In this document: piece by piece, positions 1-5,389 of the stretch
How positions within the stretch are numbered: position 1 is the stretch's first letter
How the letters are laid out: each line of letters begins with the position of its first letter
Origin: Candidatus Fermentithermobacillaceae bacterium UBA3951
Lineage (GTDB): Bacteria; Bacillota; Sulfobacillia; Fermentithermobacillales; Fermentithermobacillaceae
Assembly (NCBI GenBank): GCA_002385465.1
Contig: DGDN01000123.1
Location: forward strand, 21,910-29,104
Length of the DNA: 7,195 nt
Direction: 5' to 3'
Position numbers and translations under genes: made by a program
Notes under the pieces: generated by a model
Seen by the model: the letters and a program-made list of their open reading frames with translations, nothing else
What the model was told of the DNA's origin: nothing
The model's database searches: none

Positions 1-547
1 GGGCAGGGCATACCGGTTCGGTGACGATGTCGACACCGATCAGATAGTACCCGGTAGATACTTGGAGCTCGTAAAGCCCGAGGATATTGCCCTTCACGTG
101 ATGGAGGGCGCAGATCCTGGGTTTGCCGCTCGTTTTGTGCGGGGTTCCATCATAGTGGCGGGCAGGAACTTCGGGTGCGGTTCATCGCGCGAGCACGCAG
201 CCATAGGCCTCCGCGCGGCAGGTGTTTCATGCGTCGTGGCCGAGTCGTTCGGTCGCATTTTCTACAGAAACGCAATCAACGTGGGGCTGCCGATCCTTAG
301 GTGTGACCGCATACGCAGCGTCGTGTCGGAGGGCGACAAGGTGGTCGTGGATCTTTCCACAGGCACGGTTACCGTGCCGGAGAAACAAAAGGTTTTGCAA
401 GGGGAACGACTCTCAGACCGGGTCATCCGGCTCTTAGAGTGTGGCGGGCTCGTGAACTACGTGAGGGAACAGATTAAGGTCTTAAGGTGCTGCCCGGAAG
501 GCCGGTTCCAGGCTACACCTCAAATAGCCAGTGAGGAGGATGAGTAA
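1..547 (+). CDS. LeuD-type hydro-lyase small subunit (aconitase superfamily), 5' truncated
   Basis: This is the small (swivel-domain) subunit of a two-subunit aconitase-superfamily dehydratase such as 3-isopropylmalate, homoaconitate or 2,3-dimethylmalate dehydratase. The large [4Fe-4S] subunit is not in the window and would be expected upstream. The reading frame is open from base 2, giving 181 visible residues; only a few N-terminal residues seem to be missing. Visible motifs, numbered from base 2, are FGDDVDTDQIVPGRYL (6-21), GCGSSREHA (58-66) and FYRNAINVGLP (87-97), all hallmarks of LeuD. The loop after the first strand reads YLEL rather than the YLRT I associate with true isopropylmalate isomerases, so the substrate is open. 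After the usual family end near GGLVNYV there is an extra tail of about 25 residues containing two adjacent cysteines. The TAA stop (545-547) lies just before the next gene's probable start, so the two are likely co-translated. The neighbours are not leucine-biosynthesis genes, which argues for a catabolic paralogue; I therefore give no leuD symbol. Confidence 0.88.
   Translation, partial: GRAYRFGDDVDTDQIVPGRYLELVKPEDIALHVMEGADPGFAARFVRGSIIVAGRNFGCGSSREHAAIGLRAAGVSCVVAESFGRIFYRNAINVGLPILRCDRIRSVVSEGDKVVVDLSTGTVTVPEKQKVLQGERLSDRVIRLLECGGLVNYVREQIKVLRCCPEGRFQATPQIASEEDE
534..539 (+). promoter_or_regulatory. Shine-Dalgarno AGGAGG deciding the start of the PLP enzyme
   Basis: A perfect AGGAGG lies inside the last codons of the leuD-like gene. 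It is 9 nt from GTG 549, 0 nt from ATG 540, and partly inside any start at GTG 531. Only GTG 549 has workable spacing, so it is the preferred start. The upstream TAA stop (545-547) falls in this spacer, which suggests translational coupling. Confidence 0.7.
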
Positions 548-548
548 A

Positions 549-1742
549 GTGACTGACAAGACCCAGGGCTGTCTCAGCAAAGAGTACCAACAAGTGATAG
601 GTAAGCCGTGGACTGAGATTGAAACCCCGGCCCTCATGGTGGATCTGGACATCATGGAAGCCAACATGGACAAGATGATGGCTTTCCTGAAGGAGAGCGG
701 TGCAGGAGTTGGGATCCGCCCCCACGCCAAGACCCACAAGACGCCCCAGATCGCGAACATCCAGATCGCCAAGGGAGCTCTCGGCATCTGCTGCGCCAAG
801 CTGGGAGAGGCCGAGGCGATGGCCGAAGGCGGCGTGCCCGACATCCTTATAGCCAACCAGACTGTCGGAGCCAACAAGCTGAAGAGGCTGGCGGCACTAT
901 CAAAGAAGACCAACTTGAAAGCCGCCGTAGACTCAAAGCAGAACCTCCTGGATATCGCGAGAGAGTCGGCAGCAATAGGCGGAAACGTAGGCATCGTTAT
1001 TGAGGTCGATGTGGGCAACAAGCGAGGAGGCGTCCGTGTTCACGAGGACGCAATCGAACTTGCCAAGCTGGCTTCCTCCACCCCGGGTGTCTGGTACGCC
1101 GGCATCATGGGTTATGAAGGCTTCGTAGTATTCATGCCCGATCTTGAGGAGCGGAGAGCGGCAGCCGAAAAGGCTTACGACATCCTCCTCAGCTACCGTG
1201 ACGCGATTAAGGAGAAAGCCGGTCTGGATTCCGGTATAGTCAGCGCCGCAGGCTCGGGTACCTATATGTTCGGCGGGAAGCGCAAAGGACTTACTGACAT
1301 CGAAGCCGGCTCATACATCTTTATGGACACCCGCTACGGCGGGACCGCCGGGGTGGATTTCATGAACTCCCTTGCTGTGATTGCTACCATCGGAAGCCAT
1401 CCCGAACCGGACATTTATATAACGGACGCCGGGCTCAAATCCATGACGAAAGAGTTCGGCATGGTTTCCACGCTGCCGTCTTACGGTCTTGTGGTCCACC
1501 ATATGTCTGAGGAGCACGTGACTCTAAAGCCCACCGAGACTCCCGACAGGCTACCGGGAATCGGTTCTTTGGATGAGAAGTTCGCCAAGACGGCCAAGAA
1601 GCCGCTCGAGGTGGGAGACAAAATCCTCCTCATCCCGAGCCACTGCTGCACCACGGTAAACCTCCACGATGTGCTCTACGTAGTGCGGAACGGCGTTGTA
1701 GAGGATGTGTGGCCCATCGCAGGGAGAGGCAAGTTTGCCTGA
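549..1742 (+). CDS. D-threonine aldolase / D-serine dehydratase-like PLP enzyme (alanine racemase fold type III)
   Basis: This is a cytosolic PLP enzyme of the DSD1/D-threonine aldolase family (397 aa, normal length). Family members either cleave beta-hydroxy-D-amino acids to glycine plus aldehyde, or eliminate D-serine/D-threonine to a 2-oxoacid plus ammonia. The N-terminal alanine-racemase-like barrel begins at ETPALMVDLD (25-34). RPHAKTHK (57-64) contains K61, the expected Schiff-base lysine. The C-terminal beta domain carries PSHCCTT, with H365 and C367 as the probable metal pair. From memory, an H-x-C pair is the zinc site of eukaryotic-type D-serine dehydratase, while classical D-threonine aldolases have H-x-D; this leans towards dehydratase but is not decisive. 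Start GTG 549 is chosen from the AGGAGG spacing; in-frame ATG 540 and GTG 531 would add 3 or 6 residues. It sits between the LeuD-like subunit and the amidohydrolase-like gene and is probably co-transcribed with both. A 3-hydroxyaspartate-type aldolase is another possibility. Confidence 0.88.
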   Translation: MTDKTQGCLSKEYQQVIGKPWTEIETPALMVDLDIMEANMDKMMAFLKESGAGVGIRPHAKTHKTPQIANIQIAKGALGICCAKLGEAEAMAEGGVPDILIANQTVGANKLKRLAALSKKTNLKAAVDSKQNLLDIARESAAIGGNVGIVIEVDVGNKRGGVRVHEDAIELAKLASSTPGVWYAGIMGYEGFVVFMPDLEERRAAAEKAYDILLSYRDAIKEKAGLDSGIVSAAGSGTYMFGGKRKGLTDIEAGSYIFMDTRYGGTAGVDFMNSLAVIATIGSHPEPDIYITDAGLKSMTKEFGMVSTLPSYGLVVHHMSEEHVTLKPTETPDRLPGIGSLDEKFAKTAKKPLEVGDKILLIPSHCCTTVNLHDVLYVVRNGVVEDVWPIAGRGKFA

Positions 1743-1757
1743 TTGGCCCTTGGTCTC

Positions 1758-1771
1758 TGAGCGTTCGCTCA
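1758..1771 (+). repeat. Small inverted repeat between PLP enzyme and amidohydrolase gene
   Basis: TGAGCG-TT-CGCTCA is a perfect 6-bp inverted repeat with a 2-nt centre, so in RNA it would act as a 5-bp stem with a GTTC loop. It lies in the 62-nt spacer between the two genes, upstream of the Shine-Dalgarno-like GGAAGGGG (1790-1797). No T-tract follows, so it is not a typical terminator. It could be a weak processing or operator site, or chance. Confidence 0.3.
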
Positions 1772-1804
1772 TTTGAAAGATGCAGGAAAGGAAGGGGTAC
1801 GGTC

Positions 1805-2899
1805 ATGATCATCGACTCGCATGTGCACACGTTCCCGTTCATGGGAGGGGCAAGCGGTCATCGCTCCGCCGAGGAGCACTTGAGGCGGCTCCAGAGAGGC
1901 TGTTACTCGTCCATTAACGCGCCTTATTGGAAAAGGGACTTGTCTCCCGTAAAAGAGAGGACTCTGTGGGACGGCAAGGACCCCTCACCGGCAGGCATGG
2001 CCAACGTAGGGTTCAAGGCGGTGAGGTACGGACGGTTCGAGTGGACTACGGATAAGGGCGATATTGCTCTCCAGTACTTCGCACCCAGCCTCATAGACAA
2101 CATCTGCACGGCCGAGTACATGGTGGCAGAGATGGACTATGCCGGGGTTGACTGCTGCGTGCTCCAGAACCATCCGATCTACGGAAGGCTCAACGATTTC
2201 TTCGCCGATTGCGTTGCGCAGTATCCGGACAGGTTCATCGCGCTTGCCAACGTGCACGAAGGAAGGGCTCACACCGACGAAGAGCTGGCAGAACTTGACC
2301 GCTGCATAAAGACCCTGAAGATGAAGGGGATTTTCTACCAGGTGGGAGAGTTCTGGGAGAACGGGTACAAGGACAACGTTGACGATGAGAAGTACGAGAT
2401 CTTCTGGGACACCGTCGAGAAGGCCGGTCTGGTGCTCTTCTGGGACCCCGCGCCGGTAGCTTTCCCCTCGGCCGAGGCCTACACAGATCAGATGGAGCGG
2501 ATGTACAAGGTGCTTGAGCGCCACCCCGGGATACCCACGGTGTTGGTCCAGGCTTTCCCACTCGGGTACTACGCTCAGGACGGCAAGTACAAGCTCCCCG
2601 ACGTGGCGCACAGGCTTGCCAAGCTGCCTAAGTTCCTGATTGAAATCGCGTATCCCATAAGCTACGGCGGTATTTGGGAGTACCCCTATGCCGAGGCTCG
2701 TCCGCTCATCCGTCAGCTCCGGGACTGGTTCGGTGCCGAACGACTTGTGTGGGGTTCGGACATGCCCAACGTGATCCGTTTCTGCACCTACCGTCAGTCT
2801 TACCAGTTCTTCAAGCACTGCGACTTCCTGAGCGAGTCTGAGATGGATCTCCTCTTGGGAGACAACTTGGCCAATCTCTTTGGCATCACCAAGGCCTGA
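1805..2899 (+). CDS. Amidohydrolase-2 family TIM-barrel protein with degenerate metal site
   Basis: This 364-aa protein belongs to the COG2159/amidohydrolase-2 family, which includes decarboxylases of the ACMSD and gamma-resorcylate type, lactone hydrolases and hydratases. The N-terminus MIIDSHVH gives the H-x-H metal motif (H6, H8), and GSDMP near the C-terminus gives the conserved aspartate (D319). By eye, the strand-5 position that normally ends in a metal-binding histidine reads VLFWDP (W213, D214). The later strand that normally ends in H-x-G reads TVLVQAFPLG (Q249). So two usual histidines appear absent, and the protein may bind metal differently, act metal-free, or be inactive. The start is ATG 1805, after the purine-rich GGAAGGGG with 7-8 nt spacing. 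The open frame extends upstream to 1709, but family similarity begins only at MIID. It follows the PLP enzyme by 62 nt on the same strand, so it is probably in the same operon. The substrate is unknown. Confidence 0.85.
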   Translation: MIIDSHVHTFPFMGGASGHRSAEEHLRRLQRGCYSSINAPYWKRDLSPVKERTLWDGKDPSPAGMANVGFKAVRYGRFEWTTDKGDIALQYFAPSLIDNICTAEYMVAEMDYAGVDCCVLQNHPIYGRLNDFFADCVAQYPDRFIALANVHEGRAHTDEELAELDRCIKTLKMKGIFYQVGEFWENGYKDNVDDEKYEIFWDTVEKAGLVLFWDPAPVAFPSAEAYTDQMERMYKVLERHPGIPTVLVQAFPLGYYAQDGKYKLPDVAHRLAKLPKFLIEIAYPISYGGIWEYPYAEARPLIRQLRDWFGAERLVWGSDMPNVIRFCTYRQSYQFFKHCDFLSESEMDLLLGDNLANLFGITKA

Positions 2900-2900
2900 T

Positions 2901-2927
2901 GGGGGCGCGAATTAGAGCGCGCCGCCC
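2901..2927 (+). terminator. GC-rich hairpin directly after the amidohydrolase stop codon
   Basis: GGGGGCGCG (2901-2909) can pair with CGCGCC-g-CCC (2918-2927), giving 9 base pairs with a single bulged G (2924) and an 8-nt AATTAGAG loop. It begins 1 nt after the TGA stop. It is a strong stem, but no T-run follows, so it does not fit a canonical intrinsic terminator. It could protect the 3' end of the upstream transcript, pause polymerase, or attenuate expression into the transporter genes. Termination is inferred only weakly. Confidence 0.4.
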
Positions 2928-2973
2928 GTCGCCGAGAGGCCCTTTCTGACTGAAAATAGGAGACTACCCTGAT

Positions 2974-3048
2974 ATGGAGGGAGGGGGTGGGGAGAGGAAG
3001 TCGCAGAGTAGGTGCCTTTGGCGCGTAGTTGTTGGGTGGTTTTTTTGA
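2974..3048 (+). other. Possible 24-codon leader ORF upstream of the binding-protein gene
   Basis: An ATG at 2974 opens a 24-codon frame ending at TGA 3046-3048, preceded by AGGAG (2958-2962) at a rather long 11-nt spacing. The predicted product starts MEGGGGERK and ends VVVGWFF. Its stop overlaps GAGG (3047-3050), the Shine-Dalgarno for the alternative TTG 3058 start. The frame covers a low-complexity purine tract, so it may be fortuitous. I record it because a valine run in a short ORF ahead of a Liv-type transporter could act as a leader peptide. No homology is claimed. Confidence 0.15.
2976..2997 (+). other. G-run-rich purine tract in the transporter leader
   Basis: Successive G runs of 2, 3, 5 and 4 are separated by single A or T bases (2976-2992), and an AGAGG follows. 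This satisfies a two-tetrad G-quadruplex pattern but not the stricter four runs of three. It lies in the 5' leader of the binding-protein transcript, or at the end of the enzyme transcript. Function is unknown; it may simply be compositional. Confidence 0.4.
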
Positions 3049-3075
3049 GGTAAATGTTTGGAGAAGCAGAAATCT

Positions 3076-3084
3076 GAGGGAGGG
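3076..3084 (+). promoter_or_regulatory. Shine-Dalgarno GAGGGAGGG favouring TTG 3091 start
   Basis: The purine tract is 6 nt upstream of TTG 3091. It competes with GAGG (3047-3050), 7 nt upstream of TTG 3058. The 3091 start gives a compact lipoprotein signal peptide, while 3058 adds 11 mostly polar residues before it. Confidence 0.55.
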
Positions 3085-3090
3085 TTCCGA

Positions 3091-4404
3091 TTGAGAATCG
3101 GCTCTGTAAAGAGAAGTCTTCCGATATTGTTGACAATCATGCTGGTCATCGCCTCCATGGTCTTGGGAGCATGCACTCCCAAGACGCCGGAAGAGGGCGA
3201 CCAGACAGGCAAAGAGGTGGACACGGTCAAGATCGGCATCTTGTACCCGCTGTCAGGGGTAGCTGCCAACGTCGGACTTGACTCCAAGTACGGGATCGAG
3301 CTGGCCGTTGAGATCATAAACGGCTCGTATGACTTCAACCTGCCTCTTGCCAAAGAAGAGGGGCTTCCCGGACTGGGTGGAGCCAAAGTTGAGCTCGTAG
3401 TTGCCGACCACCAGGGTCTCCCTGAGAAGGGCCAGAGCGAAGTCGAGAGGCTTGTGACCCAGGAAGGCGTCGTAGGTATTGTAGGCTGCTACCTGAGCTC
3501 GGTCACCCAGACGGCGAGCCAGGCTGCGGAGAGGCTCGGCATCCCCTTTGTAAACGGTTCTTCGTCGGCTATCGGACTGACTGAAAGGGGCCTCAAGTGG
3601 TTCTTCAGGACCGGGCCCCACGACGCCCACATAGTTGGCAACCTCTTTGACCTCATGGACGACGTCCGTGCAGAGAAAGGGAAAGAGATCCTGACCATCG
3701 GCCTTATCCACGAGAACACCCTTCAGGGTGCCGACATGGGGGATATGGCCCAGAAACTCGCCGATGAGCGCGGTTACGAAGTCGTCTGCCGGTTCCCGTT
3801 CCCGCCCGGGAGCAGCGACGTTACCAGCGAAGTCCAGAGCCTCAAGGCCAAGGACCCCGATGTAATCATCATGCAGGCGCAGACTCCTGACGCCGTGTTG
3901 TTCATGAAGACCATGAAGCAGTTTGACTACAACCCTGACGCGGTACTCGGCTACGGAGCCGGGTTTGTTGACCCCAAGTTCTTCGAGGTGTTTGGAAAGA
4001 ACGCAGAAGGCGTCATCACCAAGGCTGCTTGGGCCCTGGATATTGCCGAGAAGCGGGAAGACACCAAGAGGATCGCGGATATGTTCAGAGAGAAGTTCAA
4101 CCAGGAGATGACCGAGAACTCCTCTCGTAACTTCACCGCCTTCTTGACCCTTGCTGAAGCGATTAACAGGGCCGGGTCAACCGATCCCGAGGCCATCCGG
4201 CAGGCTCTTATCGAGACCGACATCCCGGGCGACCAGCTGATCATGCCTTGGGAAGGCATCAAGTTCGACTCCAGCGGTCAGAACATCTACGCTTCGGGTG
4301 TCTGCACTCAGGTCTTCAACGGTATCCACAGGACGGTATGGCCGTTCCCCTTCGCCAGCGAAGAGATCGTCTGGCCGAGGCCGAACTGGTCTGAACTGGA
4401 GTAG
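3091..4404 (+). CDS. Branched-chain amino acid-type ABC transporter substrate-binding lipoprotein (LivJ/LivK-like)
   Basis: This is the extracytoplasmic solute receptor of a HAAT/Liv-type importer (437 aa from TTG 3091; 448 aa if TTG 3058 is used). The N-terminus has a basic MRIGSVKR, a hydrophobic core (about 10-26) and lipobox LGAC, with C28 as the lipidated cysteine, followed by a polar linker rich in T, P, E and D. The mature part is a type I periplasmic-binding fold (Peripla_BP_6): TVKIGILYPLSGVAANVG (45-62) opens the first lobe. VVGIVGCYLSSVTQTASQAAE and IPFVNGSSSA, the usual Ser/Thr-rich ligand-contacting segments, follow at about 127-160. The C-terminus ends in the VWPRPNW type common in this family. 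It is the first transporter gene and is followed by a hairpin and then both permeases. Relatives bind leucine/isoleucine/valine, other amino acids, amides, urea or aromatic acids, so the ligand cannot be assigned. Placement beside the enzymes suggests it feeds them. Confidence 0.92.
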   Translation: MRIGSVKRSLPILLTIMLVIASMVLGACTPKTPEEGDQTGKEVDTVKIGILYPLSGVAANVGLDSKYGIELAVEIINGSYDFNLPLAKEEGLPGLGGAKVELVVADHQGLPEKGQSEVERLVTQEGVVGIVGCYLSSVTQTASQAAERLGIPFVNGSSSAIGLTERGLKWFFRTGPHDAHIVGNLFDLMDDVRAEKGKEILTIGLIHENTLQGADMGDMAQKLADERGYEVVCRFPFPPGSSDVTSEVQSLKAKDPDVIIMQAQTPDAVLFMKTMKQFDYNPDAVLGYGAGFVDPKFFEVFGKNAEGVITKAAWALDIAEKREDTKRIADMFREKFNQEMTENSSRNFTAFLTLAEAINRAGSTDPEAIRQALIETDIPGDQLIMPWEGIKFDSSGQNIYASGVCTQVFNGIHRTVWPFPFASEEIVWPRPNWSELE

Positions 4405-4441
4405 TAAGCACATTTGACTCATGTGTCCCACGCGCTGGAGA

Positions 4442-4461
4442 GGGAGGCTCTAGGGCCTCCC
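4442..4461 (+). promoter_or_regulatory. Intercistronic hairpin between binding-protein and LivH genes
   Basis: GGGAGGC (4442-4448) pairs perfectly with GCCTCCC (4455-4461) around the 6-nt loop TCTAGG. Two more pairs are possible if C4462 is bulged. No T-tract follows, so full termination is unlikely. Stem-loops at this position are known in other ABC importer operons, where they stabilise or partly terminate the message so that the binding protein exceeds the membrane components. That role is inferred here. Confidence 0.6.
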
Positions 4462-4492
4462 CTCCGCCCAGGACAGGGGTGATCTCTTACAA

Positions 4493-5362
4493 ATGACATT
4501 TGAGATACTGGCTCAGGCCGTTATAAACGGCATTCTTATGGGATTCGTGTTCGCCCTGGTTGCAGTCGGGCTATCACTTATCCTCGGCGTGGCCCAGATA
4601 ATAAACTTCGCTCACGGCGAATTTCTGATGCTGGGCATGTATACGGCATTTTGGATGTGGGCTCTTTTTCGTCTCGATCCTCTGGTATCTCTGCCCATTT
4701 CCATCGGCGCCCTCGGCCTCTTGGGCGTGTGCGTCTACAAGCTGATAACCAAGAGAATACTCGATGCTCCAAGGCTCACGCAGATATTCGCGACCTTCGG
4801 TCTGTCGATTTTCCTGAGGAGCATGGCGCAGTTTCTCTGGTCGCCCAACTCTCGAATGGTCCAGAATTCCTTGGTGGGCGACCTTAGAGTGGCTCTCGGC
4901 AAGGTGTATGTTGGAGCTCCCCAGTTGGTGGCGGCTGCCGGCGCCATTTTGGCCTACGGAGTCATCCACTGGCTTGTGGAGAAGACCGAAATCGGGCGCG
5001 CCATGATGGCCACCGCCGAAGACCGGGACGCGGCGTCTCTCATGGGCATAAACACCGAGCAAATGTACACTCTGGCGTGGGCCGTCGGCTCGGCCTGCGT
5101 GGGTTTGGCCGGAGGTCTCCTCACTACGTTCTACCCGGTTGAGCCCAACATCGGACTCGTCTTCGGTACGACCGCCAGCGTAGTCATAGCGCTCGGAGGG
5201 TTCGGGAGCATCAAAGGGGCTTTCGCGGCGGGCATAATCGTCGGTCTCATTCAGGTGGTAGGAGGCTTCCTAATCGGACCGGCTTTCAAGTTCGCAGTGG
5301 TACTGGTCGTATACTTGTTGGTCGTCGCTATCCGCCCTCAAGGTCTTTTGGGCAAGTATTAG
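4493..5362 (+). CDS. livH: Branched-chain amino acid-type ABC permease LivH
   Basis: This inner-membrane permease subunit (289 aa, typical length) pairs with the LivM-like protein to form the translocation path. It is almost wholly hydrophobic, with about eight membrane segments; clear ones lie near residues 7-32, 62-84, 143-161, 192-213, 224-254 and 262-280. LivH landmarks include GVAQIINFAHGEFLMLG (32-48), the cytoplasmic coupling loop TEIGRAMMATAEDRDAASLMGI (165-186) that docks on the ATPases, VIALGGFGSIKGAFAAG (231-247), and the terminal RPQGLLGK (281-288). ATG 4493 follows AGGGGTGAT (4475-4483), close to the ideal anti-SD complement, with 9-nt spacing. An 88-nt gap containing a hairpin separates it from the binding-protein gene, and 27 nt separate it from livM. 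The symbol denotes family; substrate specificity is not proven. Confidence 0.93.
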   Translation: MTFEILAQAVINGILMGFVFALVAVGLSLILGVAQIINFAHGEFLMLGMYTAFWMWALFRLDPLVSLPISIGALGLLGVCVYKLITKRILDAPRLTQIFATFGLSIFLRSMAQFLWSPNSRMVQNSLVGDLRVALGKVYVGAPQLVAAAGAILAYGVIHWLVEKTEIGRAMMATAEDRDAASLMGINTEQMYTLAWAVGSACVGLAGGLLTTFYPVEPNIGLVFGTTASVVIALGGFGSIKGAFAAGIIVGLIQVVGGFLIGPAFKFAVVLVVYLLVVAIRPQGLLGKY

Positions 5363-5389
5363 AGCATCGTCGGAAGGTGTTGGTGATAT

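Noticed and set aside
1..547. Assignment as biosynthetic leuD (leucine pathway)
   Set aside because: Neighbours are not leucine genes, the specificity loop is YLEL, and there is an atypical tail. The family call is kept but the pathway call is not.
482..1021. Antisense open frame (179 codons) opposite the leuD-like end and the PLP enzyme
   Set aside because: It is a shadow of conserved sense-strand coding sequence, including the PLP-lysine region, and has no recognised motifs of its own.
1709..1804. Upstream extension of the amidohydrolase reading frame, starting inside the PLP-enzyme gene
   Set aside because: The 32 extra residues have no family similarity. Purine-rich SD and the family N-terminus MIIDSHVH both support ATG 1805.
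1985..2818. Long antisense open frame (277 codons) opposite the amidohydrolase gene
   Set aside because: It lies wholly opposite a well-supported coding gene, has no recognisable motif, and is explained by GC-rich codon bias of the + strand gene.
3012..3046. Hairpin GTGCC-TTT-GGCGC plus a T-run as an intrinsic terminator before the binding-protein gene
   Set aside because: The stem is only 5 bp with a G-T pair, and the T-run is 15 nt beyond it, so the geometry does not fit a terminator.
2900..3057. Sigma-70-type promoter for the transporter operon
   Set aside because: I found no -35/-10 pair with acceptable sequence and spacing. The transporter may be read from upstream or use a promoter not recognisable by eye.
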